Positions 35,242 to 45,059 of a DNA stretch of 64,000 nt are shown piece by piece. Origin of the DNA: VAZQ01 sp963807865 (GTDB lineage Bacteria > Pseudomonadota > Alphaproteobacteria > Rhizobiales > Xanthobacteraceae); NCBI GenBank assembly GCA_963807865.1, contig CAWEDK010000023.1:124001-188000 (forward strand), written 5' to 3'. Position 1 is the first letter of the stretch, and every line of letters starts with the position of its first letter. The position numbers and the translations under genes were made by a program. The notes below the pieces were generated by a model. It saw only the letters and a list, made by a program, of their open reading frames with translations. It searched no databases and was not told the DNA's origin.

Positions 35242-35847
35242 TTATCTTCCCGGGCGTAGATGGGGCGCTAGCGTGTCGTCCTTCCAAGGCTTCGGAGGAC
35301 TTTCGTAAATCGACTTGAATTTCTGGGGGTCGGTCGGCAGTCCTTCGTAGGCCTTGCCGAAATCTGAAACCGGCACTGTCCAACTGAACACCTGCCCGGC
35401 GACGTCGATGCCTTGCACAAACATGTACCGACCATTCTTCAGTTTGCCGATCAGCTCATCGGTGGCGGTGAAATCGGCCGCGCAGCCGTTGGCCAAGCAA
35501 AATACATAAGGACGGTTCGCCGGGTCGCCCTGATCAACGATCAGACGTGTGCCTGGCCCGATCTGGACTATTAGCGGCAACGTGACGCGTAAGATTTTGT
35601 CCGACCTGCCGAAAAGAACGGCGGACGCCGCTTCGTTCCGAACACGGCCGACCGACCCGGTGAGGCACATATTGGCGCCCTGGTGCTGCCCGCAGATTTT
35701 GGTCCAGGGCAGATAGGTCGGCCCGGGGAGCTTGAACGGTTCGGCGGGCAGAGAATCGACCTGAGCGGCACTCTCCGCGATGTTAAAAAGAGCAACAGTT
35801 GTCACCAGCGCCAAGACAAGAAGCCTGTCGATACGCCGCATGATCAT
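35242..35847 (-). CDS. Invasion-associated locus B (IalB) family protein
   Basis: 201 residues. ATG 35847 has AGGA 7 bases upstream. A signal peptide (LLVLALVTTVALFNIAESAA) is followed by an IalB domain: W-T-K-I-C near residue 50, C in ANMCLTG, LPLIVQIGPGTRL, and CLANGCAAD. The cysteines suggest disulfides in the periplasm. IalB proteins were named in Bartonella, but they are widespread in free-living Hyphomicrobiales with unclear function. Confidence 0.82.
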   Translation of the reverse strand: MIMRRIDRLLVLALVTTVALFNIAESAAQVDSLPAEPFKLPGPTYLPWTKICGQHQGANMCLTGSVGRVRNEAASAVLFGRSDKILRVTLPLIVQIGPGTRLIVDQGDPANRPYVFCLANGCAADFTATDELIGKLKNGRYMFVQGIDVAGQVFSWTVPVSDFGKAYEGLPTDPQKFKSIYESPPKPWKDDTLAPHLRPGR

Positions 35848-35893
35848 CCCGTTTTCCTAGGGGATGGTTGGACCAAAATGAAAGAGCAAAGAA

Positions 35894-35968
35894 TGGTGGG
35901 CGCTGCAGGGATCGAACCTGCGACCTCTCCCGTGTGAAGGGAACGCTCTACCGCTGAGCTAAGCGCCC
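35894..35968 (-). tRNA. tRNA-Val (anticodon CAC)
   Basis: On the minus strand the cloverleaf starts GGGCGCT at 35968, has the D-loop TTAGCTCAGCGGTAGAG, an anticodon arm TTCCC-TTCACAC-GGGAG with anticodon CAC (reads GUG), T-loop GGTTCGATCC, acceptor AGCGCCC and an encoded CCA. All stems pair. Confidence 0.96.
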
Positions 35969-36032
35969 GGTAACCGGCAGCAGGATTTAAGGCACGTGCG
36001 CCGCAAGTCAAGCGCAGGGGGAACGGCCGCCG

Positions 36033-37305
36033 TCAGTTGGATTGCGGAGCCCGCGCCGCCGCCCGGCTTTGCAATGCCCGAATGCGATCCGCCAGCGTGC
36101 CCTTGCCGTCGCCGCCGTTCGGCGCGATCGACGGCGCGGCCTTGCCGCCATTGCCGTTGACTGCGGCGGCCGGCGATGCCTGCCCGACGATCGCGTCGAT
36201 CGGCGAATCCGGTCCTTCCAGCGCGGCGGTCAGCCGGGCGACCTCGGCCGCCACGTCGCTGATGCGCTCGCGCAGGACGGAGTTTTCCGTGCGCTCGTTG
36301 GTCCAGACGCTCTCGGCCTCGCGCTTCATGGCGGCGATGTCGCGCTGCAGCTTGGCGCGTTCGTCCTCGGACTGGCGCAATTGATCTTCGAGCGTTGCCT
36401 TCTCGGCCGTCGTCAGCCGATGGCGGCCTTCGATCTCGGTGAGCTGCTTGCGCAACTCGGACTCGGTCGTCTGCGCGCTGCTCGCTTCGTTGCGCAGGCG
36501 GTCGCTGGCGAATTCGCCGTCGGCGAGGAAGCGGCCCTGTTCGTCGAGCCGCGCGGTCAGTTCCTGGACGCGCCGGCCGAGGATTTCGGCTTCCGTCGTC
36601 TGTGCGATGACCTGGCGGTCGAGATCGCCGGCGCGGGTCGAGAACTGCTCCGCCCGCGATTGCTCCTCGATCAGCTGCTGACTGGCGCTCTCGGCCTCCG
36701 CGGTCTTGCGGTTGAGGCGATCCTGCAGGTCGCGGGTCTCCTTCTCATAGCTTTCGACCTGGCCCTTGAGCACTTCGGTCTGCGCGCGCAGTGTCACGAG
36801 GTCGATGCGGGCATTGTCGGCCGTCATCGTGTCTTCGCTGTATTGCACGGACATCACGGCAAGCTTGGCCTGCGCCTCCGCCAGCGCGCGTTCGGTTTCG
36901 TTCAGGAGGTGGATCCGGGCCGTCAGGTCGCTCTGAGAATTCAGCACGTCGTCCGCGAGCTGTCGTTCCTTTGCTTCCAGCGCCATGAGCTGCGCGGTCT
37001 TTTCGCCGAGCTCCAGCTTGAGCCGGCCGATGGCCTCGCTCTTCTTGCCAAGCTCGGTGAGCTGGTTGGTCGACTTGGCCTTGAGCTGCTCGACGCTCAT
37101 CTCCAGGCGGCGTGTCGACATGGCGAATTCGGCGCGCAGTTGATCCTTGTCGGCCTGGATTTCCGCCATTGAGATGCGGCGTGCTGGCTTGGAGCCGGCG
37201 GATCGTGAGGCGCACCGCGCGGGCGTGCACCAGCGGAATGACGCCGATGACCAGCAAGCCAGCGACCAGAAATCCGATCCCTACGAACATGATCGGTTCG
37301 ATCAT
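36033..37305 (-). CDS. Membrane-anchored long coiled-coil protein, one frame break near its N terminus
   Basis: About 424 residues. ATG 37305 begins a membrane helix (MFVGIGFLVAGLLVIGVIPL), then HARAVRLTIRRLQASTP. One extra C near 37176 breaks the frame, and ISMAEIQADKDQLRAEFAMS continues to 36033. Residues ~45-360 are nearly continuous heptad coiled coil, and the tail is Gly/Asn/Pro-rich. This protein type seems conserved in the clade. The topology suggests a cytoplasmic rod anchored to the inner membrane, perhaps for envelope or division. Function unknown. Confidence 0.75.
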
Positions 37306-37445
37306 GGCTACGCCTCCTCAACACCGCTCCGGAAAGAGATTTTTTACCACAATGCCATGGGCAGCCCCACGCCACCAGCAGGGCCGGCAGTTAACCTAAA
37401 CTGCCATACGGCGTGTGCCCAGTGCGGGCGGGGTCAGCGACCGGG

Positions 37446-38081
37446 TCAGAACGGGTTCCAGGTCGCCGACGGGGTGAACTTGAGATAGCCCACATTGGCG
37501 CCGAGCCGGAACCCGACACCGGACCGGATCGGGACGACCACCATGTTGTTGGCCGTCAGCGCCGTCATGCCGAGCCCGCCGACAAAGTAGGCCGAGCCGT
37601 CGATACCGGCGAAGCGCTGATAGATCGCGTCGGTGGCAGGCAGGCTGTAGACCAGCATCATGGTCCGTGCGCCTTCGCCGCCGACGTCGAAGCCGAGCGA
37701 CGGTCCCTGCCAGTAGACCCGGAGGTCGCCGGCGTTCTTGGTGTAGAGCACCCCCTCGCCATAGCGCAGCCCAGCGACGAATGCGCCGCCGGCTTCCTGT
37801 CCGAGAATGTAACCATTGGGCAGACCCCACTGGCTCCCGGCCCGCTCGACGATCTGTGCAAGCCCGCGCGCGACCGTGCCGAAGAACCGGTGGCCGGTGT
37901 CGAGAACCTCGTTCGACGAATACGGCTGCACCGCCTGCTGCTGCCCCGGCGGCGGTTGCTGACCGGGCGGTGGCTGTTGACCGGGAGGCGGTGGCGGCGG
38001 AGGCGGCTGCTGGGCCCGCAACGGTCCGATCACCACCAGTACGGCAAAGATGAAAGCGACTGCCCTAAAGACGGCGCGCAT
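37446..38081 (-). CDS. DUF1134-family periplasmic protein
   Basis: 211 residues. The start is ATG 38081 because AAGGAG lies 7 bases upstream; longer in-frame starts lack support. A signal peptide (AVAFIFAVLVVIGPLRA) is followed by a Pro/Gln-rich segment (repeats of PPPGQQ) and the DUF1134 domain (EVLDTGHRFFGTVARGLAQI, then a glycine-rich beta-barrel-like region to SATWNPF). The function of the family is unknown; it may be lipid-binding (SYLF/Ysc84-like). Confidence 0.78.
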   Translation of the reverse strand: MRAVFRAVAFIFAVLVVIGPLRAQQPPPPPPPPGQQPPPGQQPPPGQQQAVQPYSSNEVLDTGHRFFGTVARGLAQIVERAGSQWGLPNGYILGQEAGGAFVAGLRYGEGVLYTKNAGDLRVYWQGPSLGFDVGGEGARTMMLVYSLPATDAIYQRFAGIDGSAYFVGGLGMTALTANNMVVVPIRSGVGFRLGANVGYLKFTPSATWNPF

Positions 38082-38305
38082 CAAATGCTCCTTGGCAATC
38101 ATGGGTGCTACGCTCAATCGGTGGCTCACCCAAGTACCGTATGTTTGCGGCCAAACCGCAACCGAATCGGCGCGTCCTTGGCAATACTATGACCTTCCGA
38201 CGGCGGAAGCAGCCCAGACGGTGTCTCTCAAGCTCACGGCCGAGCGGCAAGGCGGTGGTCCGGTAAGGCTCGTGCCCCGGCCGCCGGCGTGTTCCCGGCT
38301 TGGCG

Positions 38306-39121
38306 TCAGGTCCGCGCGGCGGCCGCCGGATCGCCCCACGCGACAAAGCCGGGGACGCGAAAGCGCTCGGCGGCCCGGCCGTACGGCAGCTCCCCGCCGG
38401 TGAGCGACACCACCATGCCGCCGGCCGCCGCCAGCACCGCCTGGCCGGCCGCGATGTCCCATTCGCAGGTCGTGCCGAAACGGGGATAGACGTCGGCGGC
38501 CCCCTCCGCCACCTGGCAGAACTTGATCGCCGATCCGCAGTTGATGGTCGTCCCGACCGGCAGCCGGGCGAGGAAGGCCTTCGTCTCGGGATCGAGGTGA
38601 GAGCGGCTGACGGTCGCCACCAGTCCCGAGGCCGGACAGGTCCGGGTGCGGATCGGCTCCGCCTTGCCGGTCGTGCCCCCCGGCGCCAGGCTCAGGCGCT
38701 CGGCGCCGCGGCCCGGATAGCCGCGCCAGAGCAGCCCCAGCGCGGGCGCCGCCACGATGCCGAGGTGCGGGCGGCCGCCCTTCAGAAGAGCGACGTTGAC
38801 GGTGAATTCGTCGCGTCCCGCCACCAGTTCGCGGGTGCCGTCGAGCGGATCGACCAGGACGAATTCGCTGCCGAGATCGGCGGTTGGGACGCGCTCGACC
38901 GCTTCTTCGGACACCACCGGTACGCCGGGAAGTACGTGGGCAAGACCTTCGAGAATGATCGCTTCGGCGGCTTCGTCGGCTGCCGTGACCGGCGACTGGT
39001 CGGGCTTGGTGCGGGTTTGGAGCGAGCCGGCGCGGATCTGGAGGATCGTCGCCGAGGCGGCGGAAACGATGGCCGTGAGCTCGTCCAGGAGACGATCCAT
39101 CCCTTTGCTGTCGTCCCCCAT
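38306..39121 (-). CDS. cysQ: 3'(2'),5'-bisphosphate nucleotidase, inositol monophosphatase family
   Basis: 271 residues. Metal-site motifs VVSEEA, VLVDPLDGTREL and WDIAAGQAVL define the FIG superfamily; GTREL (rather than GTxNF) and SAIKFCQVAEGAADVYP fit CysQ. It hydrolyses PAP to AMP in the cytoplasm, relieving inhibition of sulfate assimilation. It stands alone, divergent from chpT. Confidence 0.88.
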   Translation of the reverse strand: MGDDSKGMDRLLDELTAIVSAASATILQIRAGSLQTRTKPDQSPVTAADEAAEAIILEGLAHVLPGVPVVSEEAVERVPTADLGSEFVLVDPLDGTRELVAGRDEFTVNVALLKGGRPHLGIVAAPALGLLWRGYPGRGAERLSLAPGGTTGKAEPIRTRTCPASGLVATVSRSHLDPETKAFLARLPVGTTINCGSAIKFCQVAEGAADVYPRFGTTCEWDIAAGQAVLAAAGGMVVSLTGGELPYGRAAERFRVPGFVAWGDPAAAART

Positions 39122-39289
39122 TGCGCCGTCATTCCTTTTGTCCGGTGTTTAACCGCCTGTTCACCTCGATGATCTTGTCTTGGCAGGCGGAGCGGGCGCG
39201 GTGTATCACACCTGACCTGCGCCGCCATGCGCTGAGTCGCGCCCCAGCACCACAGTTCTGCGTATCGAGACCTTGATCGGAGGCTCACT

Positions 39290-39931
39290 ATGTCTGCAGC
39301 CGTTGCCCTTGATCCTCTCGATCTCGCCGCGCTGCTGTGCTCGCGCGTGTGCCACGACCTGATCAGCCCGACCGGCGCGATCGTCAACGGGCTGGAAGTG
39401 CTGGAAGAGAAGCAGAGCGACGAAGAGACCAAGACCTTTGCCCTCGAGCTGATCAAGAAAAGCGCGAGGACTGCGTCCGCCCGGCTGCAGTTCTGCCGGC
39501 TGGCGTTCGGCGCCGCCGGTTCGTCGACCGCGCAGATCGACCTCGGCGATGCGCAAAACATGGCGCGCGCCTTTCTTGAGGACGACAAGACTAAACTGGC
39601 CTGGAACCTGCCGCGCGTGCTGCTGCCGAAAAACCGGGTGAAGCTCCTGCTCAACATGCTGATCATCGCCGGACAGACGATTCCCCGCGGCGGCATCATG
39701 ACGATCGATCCGGTCGGGGAGGGGGAGACCATGGGATTCCGCATCGGCTGCGCGGGCATCAATTCGCGCATCCCGCAGGCGATCCCGGCGCTGCTGGCCG
39801 GCACGTCGGAGAGCGGCGGCGTCGACGCCCATGCGATCCAGCCGTTCTATACCGGCCTTCTGGCCCGCGCCTGCGGGCTCTCGGTCGATCTTGCCGCCGA
39901 GGGTGAGACGATCGTGGTGTCGACCCGCTGA
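39290..39931 (+). CDS. chpT: ChpT histidine phosphotransferase
   Basis: 213 residues. The phosphorylated histidine is in CSRVCHDLISPTGAIVNGLE (His22), followed by the second dimerisation helix and a degenerate ATPase-like domain. ChpT relays phosphate from CckA to CtrA and CpdR in alphaproteobacterial cell-cycle control. AGGCTCACT precedes the ATG. ctrA lies about 19 kb away in this window; cckA and cpdR are not seen. Confidence 0.92.
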   Translation: MSAAVALDPLDLAALLCSRVCHDLISPTGAIVNGLEVLEEKQSDEETKTFALELIKKSARTASARLQFCRLAFGAAGSSTAQIDLGDAQNMARAFLEDDKTKLAWNLPRVLLPKNRVKLLLNMLIIAGQTIPRGGIMTIDPVGEGETMGFRIGCAGINSRIPQAIPALLAGTSESGGVDAHAIQPFYTGLLARACGLSVDLAAEGETIVVSTR

Positions 39932-40240
39932 AGGCGGGAATGGCACGTTCAGTTTTTATGACTGTGCCGCAAACGCCTCAGTTCGATTTGCGCGGCCCGT
40001 TCATCGCGCTTGCACGTTGCGAAGGCGATATTCCCGCGCTTTCAACATGCTGGAGCGCCGTTTTCCGCGCGGGATGAGCGGAAAAGCCGGTGCTAACGCG
40101 TCTTAACTTGTGTGGCCGTATGCACCGGCTGCAACCAAAATTAAACCGTTTACCAACACACTGGCGGTGCGTGTGACAGCCGGACCGGCGCCCGACGGGC
40201 GCCGTCCGTTCCCTTGCGTGTTACGCCGAAAGCCAGGTTC
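39932..40240. promoter_or_regulatory. Intergenic region upstream of the chemotaxis operon
   Basis: 309 bases with no gene. The section near 40090-40165 is AT-rich (CGTCTTAACTTGTG, AAATTAAACCGTTTACC) and is the likely promoter region of cheA. No sigma-54 or sigma-28 consensus was certain by eye. Confidence 0.4.
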
Positions 40241-42918
40241 ATGGACGATCTGCTGCGCGAATTTCTCACGGAGACGAGCGAAAGCATTGATGTTGTCGAT
40301 GTGGAGCTGGTTCGCTTCGAGCAGGATCCGAACAACGCCGAAATTCTCGGCAACATCTTTCGCCTCGTTCACACCATCAAGGGGACCTGCGGCTTTCTCG
40401 TATTGCCGCGGCTCGAAGCGCTGACGCACGCCGCCGAAGCCTTGATGGGCAATTTCCGCGATGGCGCACCGGTCACCGGCGAGGCCGTTTCGCTCATTCT
40501 CGCCACCATCGACCGCATCAAGCGGGTGCTCGACGAACTCGAGCGGCACCAAGCCGAGTTCCCGGCGACGACCGCGATCTGATCAACCGGCTGGAGCGGA
40601 TGTCGGTCCAGACCGCCCAGGAGGTGTCGGCCACGATCCGTCCCGTCGGCACGCTGGCGTCGCAGGCGTTCGAGCGCCCGCTGCGCCCCGGCGAGGTCTC
40701 GCTCGACGACCTCAAGCGCGCGTTTCGCGATGCGTCCGGTCCGGACGATGTCGTGGGCGGCCCGATGCAGGCCGCCATACCCGCGATACCAGCAACGCCC
40801 GAGCCGGCTGCAGGCGAACCAGTGCGCGCGGCCGAAGCCGTCGAAGAACGCGACGACGAGCGCAGCGACCCCAAGGTCGCCCATCAGTCGATCCGCGTCC
40901 ATGTCGATACGCTCGAGCAACTGATGACCATGGTCTCCGAGCTGGTGCTGACGCGCAACCAGCTGATGGAGATCGGCCGCCGGAACGACGATTCCGAATT
41001 CAAGGGACCGCTGCAGCGGCTCTCGACCATCACCGCCGAGCTGCAGGAAGGCGTGCTGAAGACGCGGATGCAGCCGATCGGCAATGCCTGGCAGAAACTG
41101 CCGCGGATCGTGCGGGATCTGTCGGCCGAACTGGGCAAGCCAATCGACTTCGAGATGCACGGCGCCGACACCGAGCTCGACCGGCAGGTGCTCGACTTCA
41201 TCCGCGATCCGCTGATCCACATGGTTCGCAATTCCGCCGATCACGGACTGGAAACCGCCACCGAGCGACGAGCCGCCGGCAAGCCGGAGCGCGGCACGAT
41301 CCGGTTGTCGGCCTGTCACGAAGGCGGCCACATCCTGATCGAGGTGTCCGACGACGGACGTGGTCTCGATACCGCGCGGATCAGGGCCAAGGTGCTCGCC
41401 AAGGGTCTCGCGTCCGAAGCCGAGATCGAGAAGCTGACCGAGGCGCAGATCCAGAAGTTCATCTTCATGCCCGGCTTCTCGACCGTCGAGCGGATCACGA
41501 TGGTATCCGGCCGCGGCATCGGCATGGATGTCGTGCGCGCCAATGTCGACCAGATCGGCGGCACCATCGACGTGCGTTCGGCTCCCGGCCAGGGCACGAG
41601 CTTCCTGATCAAGATTCCGCTGACGCTCGCCATCATCCCGGCGCTGATCGTCGGGGTTGCCGGCAGCCGCTTCGCCATTCCGCAGATCGCCGTGGTCGAG
41701 CTGGTGCGCGTGCGGCGCAACTCCGAGCATCGGATCGAGCGCATCAAAGATGCGGCGGTGCTGCGGCTCCGCGACAAGCTTCTGCCGATTGTCGATCTCA
41801 AGAACCTGCTCGGGTTCGATCCCGAAGCGTCGGCCGAGGCCGATCGTGGCTTCATCGTCGTGACGCAGGTCGGCCGGCAGACCTTCGGCATCATGGTCGA
41901 CTCGGTGTTTCACACCGAGGAAATCGTCGTGAAGCCGATGTCGAGCAAGCTTCGCCACATCAAGGTGTTCTCCGGCAACACCATTCTGGGCGACGGATCG
42001 GTGATCCTGATCGTCGATCCCAACGGCATCGCCCAGGCGAGCGGCGCGATCGAGGCGCCGCGCGCGACGGCGCCGCAGGACGGTGTTGCGCAGGCGGCCG
42101 AAGCCCAGCTTGAATCCATGCTGGTGTTCCGCGCCGGCTCGCCGCAGCCGAAGGCCGTGCCGCTATCGTTGGTCACACGGCTCGAAATGATCGACGCCGG
42201 CACGATCGAAATGTCGGGTAATCGTCTGCTTCTGCAGTATCGCGGCCAGCTCATGCCGCTGGTCCCGGCCACCGAGACGCTCGAAGTCAGGACGGCCGGC
42301 CGGCAGCCCCTCCTGGTCTTCACTCACGGCGACCGCTCGATGGCGCTGCTGGTCGACGAGATCGTCGACATTGTCGAAGCAGAACTCGAGATCGAGCTCG
42401 CGAGCGCGCGGCCCGGCGTCATCGGCACCGCGGTTATCAAGCAGCAGGCGACTGAAGTCGTCGATCTCGCACATTTTCTGCCGCTGGCATTCGAGGACTG
42501 GCTCGGCTGGCCGGCAAAGCCGGGTGCCAGGGCGGCGCGGCATCATGTGCTGCTGATCGACGACGCGGCGTTCTTCCGCAACATGCTCGCGCCGGTGCTG
42601 AAGGCTGCCGGCTATGCGGTCACGCCGGTTGCTTCGGCCGAGGATGCGCTCACGCTGCTGCGCAGCGGGCGGCGTTTCGATGTCATCATCACCGACATCG
42701 AGATGCCGGGCATGGACGGCTTCGAGCTTGCTTCGGCGGTGCATGCCCATCCGGCTGCGGCCGACGTGCCGATCATCGGGCTGTCGACCATGGTGTCGGC
42801 GGAGGCGATCGAGCGCGGCAGGCGCGTCGGTCTCAACGACTATGTCGCCAAGTTCGACCGTCAGGGCCTGATTGCGGCGCTCAAGGAACAGACCACAGAT
42901 TTCGGACGTGCGGCGTGA
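40241..42918 (+). CDS. cheA: CheA chemotaxis histidine kinase with second CheW-like domain and C-terminal receiver, one frame break
   Basis: About 892 residues. Hpt domain ~1-105 with His44 in FRLVHTIKGTCGFL; dimer domain ~212; ATPase ~275-450 (HMVRNSADHGLE, DDGRGLD, GRGIGMDVV); CheW-like domain from ~463; a second CheW-like domain ~626-755; receiver from ~767 (DIEMPGMDGFE). A missing C near 40562 closes the first frame after HQAEFP; restoring it continues as GDDRDLINRLERMS. The kinase phosphorylates the CheY and CheB encoded downstream. The receiver may act as a phosphate sink. cheW follows after 10 bases. Confidence 0.9.
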
Positions 42919-42928
42919 GAGACCGGCA

Positions 42929-43375
42929 ATGACCGCCAACCCCGAGACGGTGATGTACGTGACCGCGATGATCGGCGAGCAGTTGTTCGGCCTGCCGATC
43001 GCCCGCGTTCAGGACGTGTTCGTGCCTGAGCGGATGACGCCGGTGCCGCTCGCGGCTGCCGAAATCGCGGGGCTGATCAATCTGCGCGGCCGCGTCGTCA
43101 CGATGGTCGACATGCGGCGTCGGCTGGGCTTGCCGGTGGACGACGTTCACCGCGCTCCGATCGCAATCGGCGTGGAGTGGCGGAGCGAATCCTACGGCCT
43201 GCTGATCGACGAGATCGGCGAAGTGCTGACGCTGTCGGCCGCCGGCCGCGAGCCGGCGCCTGCCAACCTCAGCGCCGGACTCGCGTGGGTCGCGGCCGGC
43301 GTGCACCGGCTCGACGGGCAGTTGTTGATGGTGCTGGACGCGGATCGCGTGATCGGTGGCGCGATGGACGCCTAG
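42929..43375 (+). CDS. cheW: CheW chemotaxis coupling protein
   Basis: 148 residues, a single CheW domain (FGLPIARVQDVFVPERMTPV, LINLRGRVVTMVDMRRRLGL, YGLLIDEIGEVL). It couples chemoreceptors to CheA in the cytoplasmic array. ATG 42929 lies 10 bases after the cheA stop, so it is the second gene of the operon. Confidence 0.93.
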   Translation: MTANPETVMYVTAMIGEQLFGLPIARVQDVFVPERMTPVPLAAAEIAGLINLRGRVVTMVDMRRRLGLPVDDVHRAPIAIGVEWRSESYGLLIDEIGEVLTLSAAGREPAPANLSAGLAWVAAGVHRLDGQLLMVLDADRVIGGAMDA

Positions 43376-43466
43376 GCGGCGTGAGGACGAATGCGGCACG
43401 ATCGGTAGATCGTTGCCGGGATGAAGTGCGATCGGGCGTTGAACCCGTGGTGCAAGGGAGGTTGTG

Positions 43467-43832
43467 ATGAAGACGTGTTTGATCGTGGACGACTCGAGTG
43501 TCATTCGAAAGGTGGCGCGGCGAATTCTGGAGGGCCTTGATTTCAAGATTTCGGAGGCCGAGGACGGTGAGGAGGCACTCGTGGCCTGCCGCGCCGAGAT
43601 GCCGGACGCCATCCTGCTCGACTGGAACATGCCGAAGGTCGACGGCTACGAATTCCTGCGCATGCTGCGCCGCCTGCCAATGGGCGACCGGCCGAAGGTC
43701 GTGTTCTGCACGACTGAGAACGATGTCGCCCACATCGCACGCGCACTGCATGCCGGCGCCAACGAATACATCATGAAGCCGTTCGACCGCGACATCGTCG
43801 AGGCCAAGTTCCAGGAGGTCGGGCTGATCTGA
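43467..43832 (+). CDS. cheY: CheY-type response regulator
   Basis: 121 residues, a lone receiver domain. The phospho-acceptor is Asp52 in AILLDWNMP, with acidic pair VDDSS at 8-9, threonine in FCTTEND and lysine in YIMKPF. GGGAGG is 6 bases before ATG 43467. It carries the signal from CheA to the flagellar motor. Adaptor-type regulators look similar, but position in the che operon supports CheY. Confidence 0.9.
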   Translation: MKTCLIVDDSSVIRKVARRILEGLDFKISEAEDGEEALVACRAEMPDAILLDWNMPKVDGYEFLRMLRRLPMGDRPKVVFCTTENDVAHIARALHAGANEYIMKPFDRDIVEAKFQEVGLI

Positions 43833-43877
43833 ACGGCGTCGGCCGCTCTTGCGGCCCGCCGTCGGCTCGTCTTCGGG

Positions 43878-45059
43878 ATGGGAATCGTCACCGCACCAGC
43901 TCCGGCTACCTCGCGCGCGCCCGACGCGATTCGCGTGATGGTGGTCGACGATGCCGTGGTCCCACGCGGCATGATGGCGCGCTGGATCGCCGCCGAGGCG
44001 GATCTGCTGGTGGTGGCCGCGCTGCACAACGGGCGCGAAGCGATCGAGCACCTCGATCGCGCCGCTCCGGACGTTGTCCTGCTCGACGTCGACATGCCGC
44101 AGATCGACGGCCTCACGGCGCTGCCGCTCCTGCTCGAGAAGCGCCGCGATCTCGTGGTGCTGATGGTTTCCACGCTGACCCGCCGCAATGCCGAGGTCAG
44201 CTTGCGAGCGCTCTCGATCGGGGCGCTGGACTACATCACCAAGCCGGAAACCAATCGCGACCTCACTGGCTCGCTCACGTTCCGCCGTGAGTTGATCGAA
44301 AAAATCCGCGCGCTCGGTTCCCGCCGGCGCCCCCGGTCTGGTTTACCGGCAACCGCCCAGGTCCCAATCGTCCGGCATCGTTTGCCGGTTCGCGATCCGA
44401 GCCCGAGCCTCGTCCCGGAAGCGTCCGGGTTGAACAAATCGCCGGGCCGCAAGCTGCGGCCGTTCTCCCGCCTCGCGCCGCGGGCGCTGGTGATCGGCTC
44501 GTCGACCGGCGGACCGCAAGCGGTGAACACCGTGATCGGCGGGCTCGGCGCGGTCGTCGATCTGGCGCCCGTTCTCATCACCCAGCACATGCCGCCGACG
44601 TTCACGACGATCTTCGCCGAGCATCTCGCGCGGGCGAGCAGCTTTTTCGTGCGCGAGGCGCAGCACGGTGAGCCGGTGTATCCCGGGCGCGTCTACGTCG
44701 CCCCCGGCGGCCGTCACATGCGGGTGGTGCGGTTTGGCACCGAGACCCGGATCGCGCTCGACGATGGACACCTCGTCAACTTCTGCAAGCCGGCGGTCGA
44801 CCCATTGTTTTCCTCGGCAGCGGCGGTCTGGGGACCGGCCAGCCTGGCGCTCGTCCTCACCGGCATGGGATCGGACGGACTGCACGGCGCCGCCGACATC
44901 GTGGCGGCGGGCGGCAGCGTGATCGCCCAGGACGAGGCGAGCAGCGTGGTGTGGGGCATGCCCGGCTCGGTAGCGAATGCCGGACTGTGCTCCGCCATTC
45001 TGCCGATCGATCAACTGGGGCCTCGTATTGTGCGATTGTTTTCCGGAGGCAGGATATGA
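43878..45059 (+). CDS. cheB: CheB protein-glutamate methylesterase/deamidase
   Basis: 393 residues. The receiver domain (~18-125; aspartate in VVLLDVDMPQIDG) and a basic linker precede the methylesterase domain with the Ser-His-Asp triad in VIGSSTGGPQAV, ITQHMPPTFT and LTGMGSDGLHGA. It demethylates chemoreceptors for adaptation when phosphorylated. Its stop overlaps the cheR start (ATGA). Confidence 0.93.
   Translation: MGIVTAPAPATSRAPDAIRVMVVDDAVVPRGMMARWIAAEADLLVVAALHNGREAIEHLDRAAPDVVLLDVDMPQIDGLTALPLLLEKRRDLVVLMVSTLTRRNAEVSLRALSIGALDYITKPETNRDLTGSLTFRRELIEKIRALGSRRRPRSGLPATAQVPIVRHRLPVRDPSPSLVPEASGLNKSPGRKLRPFSRLAPRALVIGSSTGGPQAVNTVIGGLGAVVDLAPVLITQHMPPTFTTIFAEHLARASSFFVREAQHGEPVYPGRVYVAPGGRHMRVVRFGTETRIALDDGHLVNFCKPAVDPLFSSAAAVWGPASLALVLTGMGSDGLHGAADIVAAGGSVIAQDEASSVVWGMPGSVANAGLCSAILPIDQLGPRIVRLFSGGRI

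Noticed and set aside
40600..42918. A separate cheA starting at 40600
   Set aside because: Sequence upstream in that frame (GDDRDLINRLER) continues the domain linker, so a missing base near 40562 explains the break better than two genes.
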